From Aphanomyces cochlioides (lineage: Eukaryota; Oomycota; Saprolegniomycetes; Saprolegniales; Verrucalvaceae): a DNA stretch of 64,000 nucleotides. The stretch is taken from assembly GCA_019828595.1 (NCBI GenBank), contig JAHQRK010000047.1:110596-174595 (forward strand). Direction: 5' to 3'. How positions within the stretch are numbered: position 1 is the stretch's first letter; every line of letters starts with the position of its first letter. The translations under genes were made by a program, and so were the position numbers. Below are positions 1 through 11,200 of this stretch, piece after piece. The notes below the pieces were generated by a model. That model was not told the DNA's origin. It did no database searches and worked only from the letters and a program-made list of their open reading frames with translations.

Positions 1-3000
1 GCTGGCTACCGCGTTCGTTGACTTGAAAGCGGTCGATGTTGGTGATGGCAGTCCAATCGAAATTGACACCGAAGCATCGCCAAGCGGTCGCGTGAAAACG
101 CCAAAGGGGATACACGCGAGAGCAGGTGTGGAAGGCGTGGTGTTGGTTCTCCGGTGCGTCGCAATTGGTATAGACACAGCAAATTACGTCTGGCTGCTGA
201 GGTTGCAAGTAGAACAAGCGCGAGTTGACAGGCAGCATGTTGAACAACAGTCGAAACCAAACGTCGCCATGGAGGGGAGGCGGCCAACGGCATGTTTTGC
301 GGATGAGTCGCACGTAGGTCGCAATATCTTGTTGCTCGACGCGGGACGATGTCGCCACTGGGTGCGGTTTTCCATCCGAAGGGGCGTGATGCGCCAAACG
401 TGATACGAGTCGCTTGGGCCAACGCTCGAAGGATAGCAATTGATCTTTGAAAAGTGCCTTGAAAGGGTGACTTGTTGTATCGATATCGGTCAAAGCAGTT
501 CCAGTTCGAACGCCAGACGTGCGGAGGACTTGGTCGAATATCTTGGTGAGGTGGCTATAAACTTGACCAGCACGTTCGGGTGCTGCAAATCCCATCGCGC
601 CGTTCGCTTATAACGTCACTTGTGCCGCACGGTTGTTGGATGACAGTCGATCAATAAACGCAGCTCTTGTAGGCCATGTCCCTTGCCGTGTCAAGAAGTC
701 TTTGAGGCAGTGGAAACCGTTTTGAGACGCATGTCTACACCATCGACGACACAGAGCAGTCTTCACGACATTTGATGTAGCACCCGCAGGACCAACTTGC
801 AGAGCGGGGTAGGATGTCAGCCACACGGGGAGGTTCAAAAGTTCTTCGAGGCTTGGTGGCGAAGCGGTTCGCTTGGCCATAGGTGTGGCGGCCCATTGAT
901 GCCAAATGTCGTGCCAAAGAGGATGCAGCTCCCACAAAAACAACCACTTGGAGCTGTGGTTGGGGAAGTACGTGAGAAAGTCGAACGGGTGGGTGTCGCG
1001 ATACAGCTTGTTCATGACACGGGAAAATTGTCTCTTGACAAGCAACTTCCATGGGGCAAATGTGTTGGGTGAATTGGGCTGCATCAAGAGTTGGAGCCGC
1101 AGCAGTCGCTGAGTCCGAAGCTTCGAAGCCACATGCGGAATACCGAGGCCGAGTTTTTGATCGAACTGCCACTTGCGGCAAATAGTTGAGCGATGATGGT
1201 CGGTGATTTGCGTCTTCCGACCAAGGATGTACTTGTTGACCATTCTTTGCCAAACGGCAACCATCGTTGGAGGCACATACACTGCAGCCGTGACATGCCA
1301 TAACAACGACAACAACATGGTCGATACGATGAGTTTGCGGCCTTGGATGGTTCGCGCACGACTTCCCCACGTTTGAAACGCAGCCAGAAACTTGTCGTTC
1401 AGTTGCTGGACTTGAAAATCGCGCGGCAGTCGGTGGCCAAAGAGAATACCAAGGTATTTCACTGGCTTCTCGCTCGGCAAGACGTTCAAGAGGCCACCAT
1501 CGTCGATGTCTTCGATATCGAGATTGTTGTTGAGCGCCAAAGTCATGCACTTGGCAACGTTGAGACGAGCTCCAGACACAGAGCAAAAGTCTTCGACAAT
1601 TGCCATTTGCTCGACCGCCGCTTGGAGGGATGACGAGAGTAGAGTCGTGTCGTCGGCAAAGTAGATGCTCGTCAGTGAGTCTCCATTTGGAAGGGGAATA
1701 CCAAAATCAGGAGATCCGCGTAGCATTTCGCCGAGTGGCTCGAGGTAAAGTACGAAGAGCATGCACGATAGGGGGCAACCTTGCTTGACTCCGCGGGTAG
1801 GCCGTATGGTAGGGCCAAGACCGTCGTTGAAAATGATCTGGACCAGAGGCGTATTGTAAAGCAACTGAACCCAAGACACAAATGTGGGACCGATGTTCAT
1901 CTCCTTGAGTACGTCGAAGAGAAAGCCTTGGTCAACCATATCGTATGCCTTGGAAAAGTCGAGAAACGTCGCGTAGTAGTCGTGGTCTTCATTGGTACAG
2001 AAAGTCTGCAATGCTTGTACCAGCATCACGTGGTCGTGCAAGCGACGGCCAGGGACAAAACCAGCTTGGCTTGGGTGAGCGAGGTATGGGGCAACTTGTG
2101 CAAGACGGTAGGCCAGCGCCCGCGATAGAATCTTGACTTCAACCGACATGAGAGTAATCGGCCGATAGTTGCCAGGGTCGCCTCTGTCTCCAGCCTTGAA
2201 CAAGAGCGCCACTGCACTTCGGCGTTGTTGGAGCAGGAGGTGACCGTGATGGGTGAGTTGGTAGTTGAACACCTTGAGCAGGATTTGGGCGAATACGTCC
2301 GGGGAGACTTGAAAGAAAGCTGCAGGCCAGCCGTCTGAACCAGGAGACTTGTTCGGGTTCATAGACTTGAGCGCGCCGCACAGGTCTTCCGCCGTGAGAG
2401 GACTTTCCAGAGCGTCGCGCTGTTCTTGAGTGAGACGTCGAGTAATGGCTCGAATGATAGCTCGGCGACGGGCCCGATTCAACGGTGGTTGGTCTCTTGG
2501 AGTGACCATGATGTTTTTCCAATGAGACGTAAAACCAGCCTTGACTTCAGACGGGTCAGTCGACGTTACACCGTTGATTGTCACGGACGAGAGCGGCACT
2601 TTGATCCCCTTGGGTCGACGAAAAAAGTGACTGGTACCTCGCTCGTTGACGTTGGCGTGAAAGTCGAATTGCTGATCCAGGTTGAACTGTCGGTACTCGC
2701 TGCGGGCAGTGTCAAGGGCTTGACGGGCGGTATTAACAATGGATGTCTCAACGAGTCCCATGTCGAATGCTCGGCGGGAAGTAAGCCACTTCATCTTGAG
2801 GCTGTTGAGTGTGTACTTCATCGAGTCAATGTACTGGCGATGACTGACTTGGAGACGCTTCTTCATTCTCTTCAACCAGCCGTACCACTTTGCGCCAAAG
2901 TTTTGAGTGTCGTCTGCGCGCATCTCGTCCAAAAGTTGATTGGCTTCGGCCTTGATCGCTGCGACTACTTGAGGGTTCTTTAAGAGCTCACGGGGGAGGC

Positions 3001-3851
3001 GCCAGTAACTTCGGTCGGGAGCTCGCTGCTCGCAGGAGAGGACCACTTTGTGTTCCATGTGGTCGCCTGCAAAGCTGCTGGGGGGAATAGCTTGAACGTG
3101 CGTACGTTTGAGCGACGATATCTTGGTCCACAAACAGGTAGTCGAGGCGGTTGCTTCGACCAGGGCCGCTGTAAACGCGCTCGTTGGGGTGGTGCATCCT
3201 CCACGCATCGATAACACCAAGTGCTGAAAGCCAGGCAATGCATTCCGCCTTACCAGCGTTGTGGTCTTGGCGAGGTCGAGTCGCGTCCAGATGCTCCTCC
3301 AGGGGTAAGTTGAAATCGCCTCCGACAAAGTGAATGCTGTCGTCTTCAAAGTCGCGAGGCAGATCGTCGAAAAACGGTGCTCGAGAGTGAGCGATAACCG
3401 GGGCATAGACGTTGTGAAAGTACACAGGAACGCCGTCCCACTGAGTTCGAACAACCATGTATCTTCCAGGTCGGTCATGGGTGGTCAAGTGTTGCAGGTC
3501 GAGGAATCCAGGCATGGATCCATGGAAATACGATGCCACACCGCAGCGCCGATTGTTGAGTGAGTCGACGCGATCAGTGCGGAGATCGTTGGTGAAGAGC
3601 TTGTATTTGCCAACGCCTACTTCGTTGTTGAGGTGGAGTTGGAAGGTTTCGAGATGTTTGATGTTATTGATTTTGGTTTCTTGAAAGAAAACGGCTTGGG
3701 TCGGAATTTGGAGTCGCCGCGCCACAAGATGTCCGTTGTCTTTCAGCCCATTGAGGTTGGCAGTGGTCAGTTCGAGTATGGGGAACTTGGTGAAGAGACC
3801 GGCCGCGACCACCTTAGCCACGGAACGCGACAGACGTTGCGTTCGCAACAT
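1..3851 (-). pseudogene. LINE A copy 1 ORF2, endonuclease/reverse transcriptase, broken and partial
   Basis: Same protein as the intact ORF2 at 16762-20916. The N-terminal endonuclease part is open from 3851 to about 3085. Then a G-run differs (six G here, four G and an extra T in copy 2), which shifts the frame inside the end of the endonuclease domain. The RT part continues open in the other frame down to 608-610, where a CAA codon of the other copies is TAA, ending the frame after a VTL tripeptide. The C-terminal zinc-binding part continues to the window edge. The start overlaps the end of ORF1 by 38 nt. The damage could be real decay or, for the G-run, a sequencing error; the stop is a plain substitution and more likely real. 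Confidence 0.85.
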
Positions 3852-6813
3852 CTCCCAGCATGAGTGTCTGAGTGTCGGGTTGGAACATCACTTGGTTGTC
3901 GAAGGTGGGGTCCAGGGAGCCAGCCTCATGGAATTCCAGGATCGTGGTCAAGACGTATCGCGACTTCTCGTCTTCGCCGGCATACAACGTTTCCATGATA
4001 TTCCAAATCAAGAGGCCGAAGCTCGTGTCAAGCAATATGGCAGATAGCGATACGCCCGACAAACAGCGGGAGCCCAAATGAGAAGCCAGTGCAGTGACCG
4101 GGTACTTGGTAGAGGCCACGATCGCAGCATCACTGTTGTAGTACGTTGGAGCATGAATGGCCAAGAGAACTTCTGCCACAGCCAACACTTCTTCCAGGTC
4201 GCCGCGATGGAGGGAAATCTCGTCGCCGTCAATGGTAGTATCGATGAAGTCGATGTTCTTGAATAGCTCGATGTTGCTGAAGATGGCTTGAACGTGCTCG
4301 CGGGTCATACGCACACCCCACGTCAATGAGTACAGCTGGGAGAACGGTTTGTCTCCACCCCAAGTCGCTCGAAGCCACCGATGGAGGAGGCGTTGTCTCA
4401 CAAAGTACTCAAAGCATGCACGGTCTTCATCAAAAAGTCGGTGCAGTTGCAAGCCAAATTCAATCGGGGAACGCTCGAGATGGCTACACAGCATGTCGAC
4501 GCGGCCGTCGTTGATGAGTTGGGCAAGGTTGAACGAGCTGTTGGTCACTGCATCTTCGACTTGGGTTGAGAGATGCAATGGAACTTTGGCTGTCTTGGTG
4601 TCGAGGTCTTGTAGTTCGGCGAGAATTTCGTCAAGAGACATTTCTATGCGCTTGGGAACGCCATCTTGGATCTTGGTGCCGCCGACAAATTGACCGGACG
4701 TAGGGAGGTGGGGAGGGTCATCCGAGACGTCCAGCTTGGGTACAATCGTTGAGATCTTGTAATCGCCAAACTGAGCAACGTGTTCCTCGGGGTTGACACA
4801 CACACGTTCGTCGAGGGCTTCAAACATGTTGGGCGAAATCCAAGAGCGGCCATGCTCGGGGGAATCCACTTGCTGTTGCGTCTTCTTGCGCTTGCCTCTC
4901 GACGCCTTGACGCCAGTCCACTGCGGAGGGTTGGCTTGCGCAGTTTTCCGACGTTTTGGCGCCTTGGGAGTCGAAGAAGGCGGGTTGGTTGGGCTGGGAG
5001 CTGGCTTGTTCAATCCATATTGGCGGGACGTTGCATCAAGGTCCAAACGAACCAAGTTCTTGTCACGAAAATACCACCCTTGACCGTACACGCGGAGACA
5101 ACGGCCCTTGAAAAGAATTTCTTCGACGAGACGGCCGTCGCGCTGTATGGTCGTTGGTACGGAGGTTCCTTCAAAGTAAAGGCGGTACCGAGAGCTCGCC
5201 ATACCGCTTGAAGAGGAAACGTTGGGGTAGGAGCCCCACAGGAAGCGTGGCTCCAACTTGGTCATGACGTCGAAGATCAGGCGCTCTTCGTCTTGATCTT
5301 GAAGGCCTTGAGGGATGTCCATGAAAAATCCGCCGAGGACGTGCGGAACGTTCATCGTGAAGTGTTGGGACGAGCCATCTCGAGCGACTTGAATCTTAAA
5401 CGCGATGCCTCGCAGCTTCGTCATCGCTTCGTGAGAGGCAACACCCCACTTGAGCATGCGGTTCGGGATGTCCTTCTCGCATCTCACAATGTCAGCAATC
5501 GCAGTGTCGAGGCCGAGGGCTTGGTTGTCGAAAAGGATCGATGCCATGGCAGCTGAAACATCGATGGTCTTCGTGTGTGCACCCGTGGGCATCTGCAACC
5601 AGCCGACGATGCCGCGCGCCGAGTGCTTCTGGATCGGGAGGGTGTCTTCAAACGTGAGGGTTCCAGCAGCACGCTTGCGAAGGAGGGGTTCGAGTTCCTC
5701 CATCGTGGGCTGGTAAGGAGCAACGTCCTTGGTCTTGATGGCCTTGGCAGACTGAGACCGCTGTTGCGCTTGGAAGGCCCATACGTCGTTGGGGGCCTGG
5801 CGGTTGTTGGGTTGGCCACGGCCAGGTGTCTGGGCTCCGCCAGATTGAGAAATGTTTTCCAAATGCGATCCGGGTGAAGCCTGAGATGATGGCTGGCGGA
5901 CTGAGTGAGAGTCCGAGTCGTGCGTCAGACCAACACTCAAGCGTGCGTCAGAGGCTTGGTCTTGTCCGGACCCTGTCCCATGGTGGACAGAGTCACACGT
6001 TTGACCTTCACTCGCGTTGGACTTCGAGAAGCTTCCATGGGTGACTTGGTCTTGAGTATTCCCATGACCAACACTGGCCACAGGGTTGTTCGCGATTGTT
6101 CCAGATCTTGCCCGATGATTCTTCGAGAAGAGACCATCACTCATGGAGCGACTAGTCTCGATGGGATCTTGACCTGTCGCCAGAGTGGACTTGTCGCTCG
6201 GGGGATTCTTCGAGAAGGGACCTTCACTCAGGGATGGACTGTTCTCGAATCTTCCTTGACCTGTCGTCATGTTGACATCGGTGCTTGAGCGAGTCTTCGA
6301 GAAGCCACTATCACTCGTCGAGAGAACATTCTCGAAAGGAACAGAACCCAACGGAGTCTTGCCAGGCAAGCCACCATCACTCACGATGGACGTGGTTGAT
6401 GGAGATTCTTCGGGCAAGGTCGTTGACGTCATGAGCACATCTTCCGAGGTTGGAACGCCGTCTTGCCAGGCTTCGTCGCAAGTGTCAGAGGTCGTTGGAT
6501 CATTCGCGGGATCGCAAGCCTTCGTCGAGCGAGTCACAGGCAAGGGTTCAAAACGGCGCGGTTTCGAAGGGGTTGCACGTTGACGTGGAAACGGAACGCG
6601 CGTTGGAGTAGGGAGCGGATTCGTAGACGCGTCATGATGCGAAGCGTTGGAAGCATCGTCGACGTCCTCTTCCAACGACGACGCCATGTCGGTATCGCTT
6701 GGGGATGGGTCAGCAACGACGATGACGTCCATATCACTGGGGCTGGACGCCGAGGGAGAGAACGCGGAGGAGCAAGATGGGGCACGAGGGTTGGTCGAGC
6801 GGGTAGCAACCAT
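3814..6813 (-). CDS. LINE A copy 1 ORF1, putative nucleic-acid-binding protein
   Basis: Open frame of 999 aa from the ATG at 6811-6813. A longer frame of 1019 aa starts at 6873, but that ATG lies in the antisense of the tRNA gene. I prefer the inner start because it aligns with the family B start (MVATRS against MATTRS) and leaves a 52-nt leader, against 51 nt in B. Numbering from the long start, residues 22-350 are Ser/Thr/Pro-rich and look disordered, with four spaced FSK motifs at 191, 220, 249 and 282. Residues 364-620 hold the core shared with family B, followed by basic stretches (PKRRK near 639, KRKK near 661) and a helical C-terminal half. There is no CCHC knuckle. I infer an RNA-binding ORF1p role from position in the element, not from a recognised domain. 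Confidence 0.8.
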   Translation of the reverse strand: MVATRSTNPRAPSCSSAFSPSASSPSDMDVIVVADPSPSDTDMASSLEEDVDDASNASHHDASTNPLPTPTRVPFPRQRATPSKPRRFEPLPVTRSTKACDPANDPTTSDTCDEAWQDGVPTSEDVLMTSTTLPEESPSTTSIVSDGGLPGKTPLGSVPFENVLSTSDSGFSKTRSSTDVNMTTGQGRFENSPSLSEGPFSKNPPSDKSTLATGQDPIETSRSMSDGLFSKNHRARSGTIANNPVASVGHGNTQDQVTHGSFSKSNASEGQTCDSVHHGTGSGQDQASDARLSVGLTHDSDSHSVRQPSSQASPGSHLENISQSGGAQTPGRGQPNNRQAPNDVWAFQAQQRSQSAKAIKTKDVAPYQPTMEELEPLLRKRAAGTLTFEDTLPIQKHSARGIVGWLQMPTGAHTKTIDVSAAMASILFDNQALGLDTAIADIVRCEKDIPNRMLKWGVASHEAMTKLRGIAFKIQVARDGSSQHFTMNVPHVLGGFFMDIPQGLQDQDEERLIFDVMTKLEPRFLWGSYPNVSSSSGMASSRYRLYFEGTSVPTTIQRDGRLVEEILFKGRCLRVYGQGWYFRDKNLVRLDLDATSRQYGLNKPAPSPTNPPSSTPKAPKRRKTAQANPPQWTGVKASRGKRKKTQQQVDSPEHGRSWISPNMFEALDERVCVNPEEHVAQFGDYKISTIVPKLDVSDDPPHLPTSGQFVGGTKIQDGVPKRIEMSLDEILAELQDLDTKTAKVPLHLSTQVEDAVTNSSFNLAQLINDGRVDMLCSHLERSPIEFGLQLHRLFDEDRACFEYFVRQRLLHRWLRATWGGDKPFSQLYSLTWGVRMTREHVQAIFSNIELFKNIDFIDTTIDGDEISLHRGDLEEVLAVAEVLLAIHAPTYYNSDAAIVASTKYPVTALASHLGSRCLSGVSLSAILLDTSFGLLIWNIMETLYAGEDEKSRYVLTTILEFHEAGSLDPTFDNQVMFQPDTQTLMLGDVANATSVAFRG

Positions 6814-6865
6814 ATTGTCAGATAGCGTAGAGTGGTACTGCGGGGTAGCTGGCAAATTGGAAACT
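6814..6865 (-). promoter_or_regulatory. LINE A copy 1 5' leader/terminus
   Basis: This 52-nt stretch lies between the tRNA-Tyr gene and the ORF1 ATG. Its outermost 35 nt are identical to the 5' end of the family B copies, although the proteins differ by roughly a third by eye. The element is read away from the tRNA, so the LINE and the tRNA gene are head to head. A 5' promoter or packaging role is inference. Confidence 0.6.
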
Positions 6866-6973
6866 CCGGTCATAGCTCAGTTGGTAGAGCGTTTGACTGT
6901 AGTGGAAAGTTGTATTGGATTCAGTATGGCTTCAGAAATCAAATGGCCACCGGTTCGATTCCGGTTGACCGGA
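6866..6973 (+). tRNA. tRNA-Tyr (GUA), 35-nt intron, array unit a
   Basis: Cloverleaf read directly: acceptor CCGGTCA pairs with TGACCGG, then discriminator A73. The D arm is GCTC/GAGC, and the anticodon stem TTTGA pairs with TCAAA. The anticodon GTA is at 6899-6901. The intron 6903-6937 follows G37, the canonical eukaryotic position. The T arm is ACCGG/CCGGT with loop TTCGATT. The A box TAGCTCAGTTGG and B box GGTTCGATTCC match consensus. The first 14 nt are the duplicated LINE target; the gene is complete only because the target duplication restored it on this side of LINE A copy 1. CCA is not encoded, as expected for a eukaryote. Confidence 0.96.
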
Positions 6974-8059
6974 CTCTCTTTTTCACACTTTCATCTCCTT
7001 TCCTTCTCTTACCCTCTTTTTTCCACCTCTCTCTTCATCTTCACGACCTTTACACGTCCCAACATTTAGATTCATCACATTTACCTACACATACAACAAC
7101 TACACACGATACAGTCTATTCCAATGCCACACAAACAAATCTACGCGTTTTCACCAGCATTCACGCGGCATGAGCCATCATTGCTCTGTCTTGTTTATTT
7201 CATGTGCAGGACACATTGGATGCACCCCAAAAGACATTACAATCAAGAGGAATCACATTCCCTTACATACGTTGTCGTGCCAGTATTTTTGTCGCTCGTC
7301 AATCTCTGACAAAAACTCCTCCACGTAGTAGCATAGAAGTGCCATTTTGAAGGTCCAGTGAGCATACATGCCCCACAGCTCCTACGTTTGCCTTTCGGAT
7401 GTCTGTGACGGCTCAGTTCAAAGTAGTTCGGGGTTGACGTTTTAAGTGATGCCTCGCTAATTCATTGATCGAAATGAACAACACGTTATTTAAACATGGT
7501 TGCTTCTTGGAGGATAAAACAGTTTATGTTGGTTGTCCAAAATGAACAGCCTCATACTTTCCAACCTCTGAATTGAGGTATAATCCCTTTGCAAAAACAA
7601 ATCGCAACGACGTTTGGCTTCAACACAGAGAGAGGAGGAAAAAGAGTCTACCAATCGCACACGCATACATTCCGTTCTTGTTGTGTCGTTGTTTTAGTCA
7701 CTCATATTTTGGCAAGTCATATATACATTTTTTTGGGGGGACACAGCACGAGGATTCATCGTGCTAACTTGGTGCGTGCTGTGTGGCCACGGTGCGACGT
7801 TGGTACGGAGACTTCTCTACAACACTGCATGAGGCAGAGCGAAGAGCTTGGTAAAGGGTAAGAGTGTTTGTAAATAAGAAGGTGGATGGAATGCGATGTT
7901 GTAGATGAAATGGCAGAGACGAGTCTCTGAAAATGGGCTGGAAGATAGTGAGGACTATAAGAATACAGGGTGTAGGATGTGGTTGATGATGCCAGTTGGT
8001 AGTGTATGTAGATGACTAAAATAGTGTGTGAAAGGTCGGTGGCTGGAGGACGTATGTGT
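6974..8059. repeat. tRNA-Tyr array spacer, unit a
   Basis: About 1.086 kb of spacer, one of nine near-identical copies. It begins with the oligo-T terminator and a roughly 90-nt pyrimidine-rich tract. AT-leaning unique sequence follows, including a T-run/G-run near 7727-7740 whose length varies between units. It ends GGACGTATGTGT directly before the next tRNA start. I see no second RNA gene and no convincing protein gene. Open frames here, such as an antisense 103-codon frame, are preserved because the units are homogenised. Confidence 0.85.
6979..6983 (+). terminator. Pol III oligo-T terminator of tRNA-Tyr unit a
   Basis: Five T residues start six bases after the discriminator base, followed by a pyrimidine-rich tract. 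Confidence 0.85.
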
Positions 8060-8073
8060 CCGGTCATAGCTCA
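8060..8073 (+). repeat. Target-site duplication: 14-nt tRNA-Tyr stump, left of LINE A copy 2
   Basis: CCGGTCATAGCTCA, bases 1-14 of the tRNA, preceded by normal spacer and followed at once by the 3' end of LINE A. The partner copy is the start of the full tRNA at 15399. The junction falls inside the A box. Confidence 0.95.
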
Positions 8074-8162
8074 CTGCAATGGGGAGGTATATTAATAGAC
8101 TTTCAATATCTACTAATACTAATATTGCCTACTAACGGCTCATCCCACTTCCAAATGCTTCA
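8074..8162 (-). other. Structured 3' end of LINE A
   Basis: In the sense direction a TGGG-AT-GAG arm pairs with CTC-CCCA close to the 3' end. It encloses a GCC/GGC hairpin with a 7-nt loop and a CAATAT/ATATTG hairpin. Family B has the same outer stem and GCC/GGC hairpin with different loop sequence. The element ends exactly at the tRNA junction without a tail. This is probably the RNA feature recognised by the reverse transcriptase. Same region in copy 3: 16605-16693. Confidence 0.55.
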
Positions 8163-8230
8163 GCAGATTTTCTACTTTGGGCTTTGGAGTACAGCGATTT
8201 TTGACTTGTTGAATAAATACTTGGGGCTTG

Positions 8231-11200
8231 TTAATTTGGGGCTGAAGGTTGGAGCGCGAGCAAAGTCGGGTACTTGGCTACCAGTGGGCGATAGACAGGT
8301 TGTCTATGCAAAGTATTGATTGCTGAAATTGCTTCCACTCGTTGAGGGCTGTCAACTTCTTGGAGGCGAAGCCATCTGCGGATCGATGCATGCCATCGGA
8401 TGAAGCTGACTTCTTGCCAAATTTCTGGCGGAGGCGGCTCCTTCGATTCGAACTTGGCGGCGTTGTGCGTTGTCCAAATATAGTGAAGGTTGGAAGCACA
8501 CAGAAGAGCCCAGAGCACAAACAGTATGTCTTGAAGCTGGCTACCGCGTTCGTTGACTTGAAAGCGGTCGATGTTGGGATGGCAGTCCAATCGAAATTGA
8601 CACCGAAGCATCGCCAAGCGGTCGCGTGAAAACGCCAAAGGGGATACACGCGAGAGCAGGTGTGGAAGGCGTGGTGTTGGTTCTCCGGTGCGTCGCAATT
8701 GGTATAGACACAGCAAATTACGTCTGGCTGCTGAGGTTGCAAGTAGAACAAGCGCGAGTTGACAGGCAGCATGTTGAACAACAGTCGAAACCAAACGTCG
8801 CCATGGAGGGGAGGCGGCCAACGGCATGTTTTGCGGATGAGTCGCACGTAGGTCGCAATATCTTGTTGCTCGACGCGGGACGATGTCGCCACTGGGTGCG
8901 GTTTTCCATCCGAAGGGGCGTGATGCGCCAAACGTGATACGAGTCGCTTGGGCCAACGCTCGAAGGATAGCAATTGATCTTTGAAAAGTGCCTTGAAAGG
9001 GTGACTTGTTGTATCGATATCGGTCAAAGCAGTTCCAGTTCGAACGCCAGACGTGCGGAGGACTTGGTCGAATATCTTGGTGAGGTGGCTATAAACTTGA
9101 CCAGCACGTTCGGGTGCTGCAAATCCCATCGCGCCGTTCGCTTGTAACGTCACTTGTGCCGCACGGTTGTTGGATGACAGTCGATCAATAAACGCAGCTC
9201 TTGTAGGCCATGTCCCTTGCCGTGTCAAGAAGTCTTTGAGGCAGTGGAAACCGTTTTGAGACGCATGTCTACACCATCGACGACACAGAGCAGTCTTCAC
9301 GACATTTGATGTAGCACCCGCAGGACCAACTTGCAGAGCGGGGTAGGATGTCAGCCACACGGGGAGGTTCAAAAGTTCTTCGAGGCTTGGTGGCGAAGCG
9401 GTTCGCTTGGCCATAGGTGTGGCGGCCCATTGATGCCAAATGTCGTGCCAAAGAGGATGCAGCTCCCACAAAAACAACCACTTGGAGCTGTGGTTGGGGA
9501 AGTACGTGAGAAAGTCGAACGGGTGGGTGTCGCGATACAGCTTGTTCATGACACGGGAAAATTGTCTCTTGACAAGCAACTTCCATGGGGCAAATGTGTT
9601 GGGTGAATTGGGCTGCATCAAGAGTTGGAGCCGCAGCAGTCGCTGAGTCCGAAGCTTCGAAGCCACATGCGGAATACCGAGGCCGAGTTTTTGATCGAAC
9701 TGCCACTTGCGGCAAATGGTTGAGCGATGATGGTCGGTGATTTGCGTCTTCCGACCAAGGATGTACTTGTTGACCATTCTTTGCCAAACGGCAACCATCG
9801 TTGGAGGCACATACACTGCAGCCGTGACATGCCATAACAACGACAACAACATGGTCGATACGATGAGTTTGCGGCCTTGGATGGTTCGCGCACGACTTCC
9901 CCACGTTTGAAACGCAGCCAGAAACTTGTCGTTCAGTTGCTGGACTTGAAAATCGCGCGGCAGTCGGTGGCCAAAGAGAATACCAAGGTATTTCACTGGC
10001 TTCTCGCTCGGCAAGACGTTCAAGAGGCCACCATCGTCGATGTCTTCGATATCGAGATTGTTGTTGAGCGCCAAAGTCATGCACTTGGCAACGTTGAGAC
10101 GAGCTCCAGACACAGAGCAAAAGTCTTCGACAATTGCCATTTGCTCGACCGCCGCTTGGAGGGATGACGAGAGTAGAGTCGTGTCGTCGGCAAAGTAGAT
10201 GCTCGTCAGTGAGTCTCCATTTGGAAGGGGAATACCAAAATCAGGAGATCCGCGTAGCATTTCGCCGAGTGGCTCGAGGTAAAGTACGAAGAGCATGCAC
10301 GATAGGGGGCAACCTTGCTTGACTCCGCGGGTAGGCCGTATGGTAGGGCCAAGACCGTCGTTGAAAATGATCTGGACCAGAGGCGTATTGTAAAGCAACT
10401 GAACCCAAGACACAAATGTGGGACCGATGTTCATCTCCTTGAGTACGTCGAAGAGAAAGCCTTGGTCAACCATATCGTATGCCTTGGAAAAGTCGAGAAA
10501 CGTCGCGTAGTAGTCGTGGTCTTCATTGGTACAGAAAGTCTGCAATGCTTGTACCAGCATCACGTGGTCGTGCAAGCGACGGCCAGGGACAAAACCAGCT
10601 TGGCTTGGGTGAGCGAGGTATGGGGCAACTTGTGCAAGACGGTAGGCCAGCGCCCGCGATAGAATCTTGACTTCAACCGACATGAGAGTAATCGGCCGAT
10701 AGTTGCCAGGGTCGCCTCTGTCTCCAGCCTTGAACAAGAGCGCCACTGCACTTCGGCGTTGTTGGAGCAGGAGGTGACCGTGATGGGTGAGTTGGTAGTT
10801 GAACACCTTGAGCAGGATTTGGGCGAATACGTCCGGGGAGACTTGAAAGAAAGCTGCAGGCCAGCCGTCTGAACCAGGAGACTTGTTCGGGTTCATAGAC
10901 TTGAGCGCGCCGCACAGGTCTTCCGCCGTGAGAGGACTTTCCAGAGCGTCGCGCTGTTCTTGAGTGAGACGTCGAGTAATGGCTCGAATGATAGCTCGGC
11001 GACGGGCCCGATTCAACGGTGGTTGGTCTCTTGGAGTGACCATGATGTTTTTCCAATGAGACGTAAAACCAGCCTTGACTTCAGACGGGTCAGTCGACGT
11101 TGCACCGTTGATTGTCACGGACGAGAGCGGCACTTTGATCCCCTTGGGTCGACGAAAAAAGTGACTGGTACCTCGCTCGTTGACGTTGGCGTGAAAGTCG

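Larger units (their letters stand above)
1..6865 (-). mobile_element. Family A tRNA-Tyr-targeted LINE, copy 1 (3' end outside window)
   Basis: Non-LTR retrotransposon read right to left, with ORF1 then ORF2. Its 5' end abuts the tRNA-Tyr gene at 6866. The 3' end is off the window: base 1 corresponds to about 8535 in copy 2. It differs from copies 2 and 3 by several substitutions that those two share against it, so it is the outlier of the three. ORF2 carries a frameshift near 3080 and a stop at 608-610, so this copy is probably not autonomous. Confidence 0.9.

Noticed and set aside
735..1586. Long frames (for example 283, 185 and 127 codons) overlapping LINE ORF2 in other frames, repeated in each A copy
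   Set aside because: Shadows of the RT gene. They recur only because the LINE recurs and show no protein features.
6832..7173. Plus-strand frames crossing the tRNA-Tyr gene into the spacer
   Set aside because: They read through a structured RNA gene and a pyrimidine tract. The tRNA explains the conservation.
7381..7560. Possible second small RNA gene (5S, U6 or another tRNA) in the spacer
   Set aside because: No internal promoter pair, cloverleaf or oligo-T end could be found there.
7756..8067. Antisense 103-codon frame starting in the tRNA stump and running through each spacer
   Set aside because: Its conservation follows from near-identity of the tandem units. No domain, biased composition, and a start codon made of tRNA sequence.
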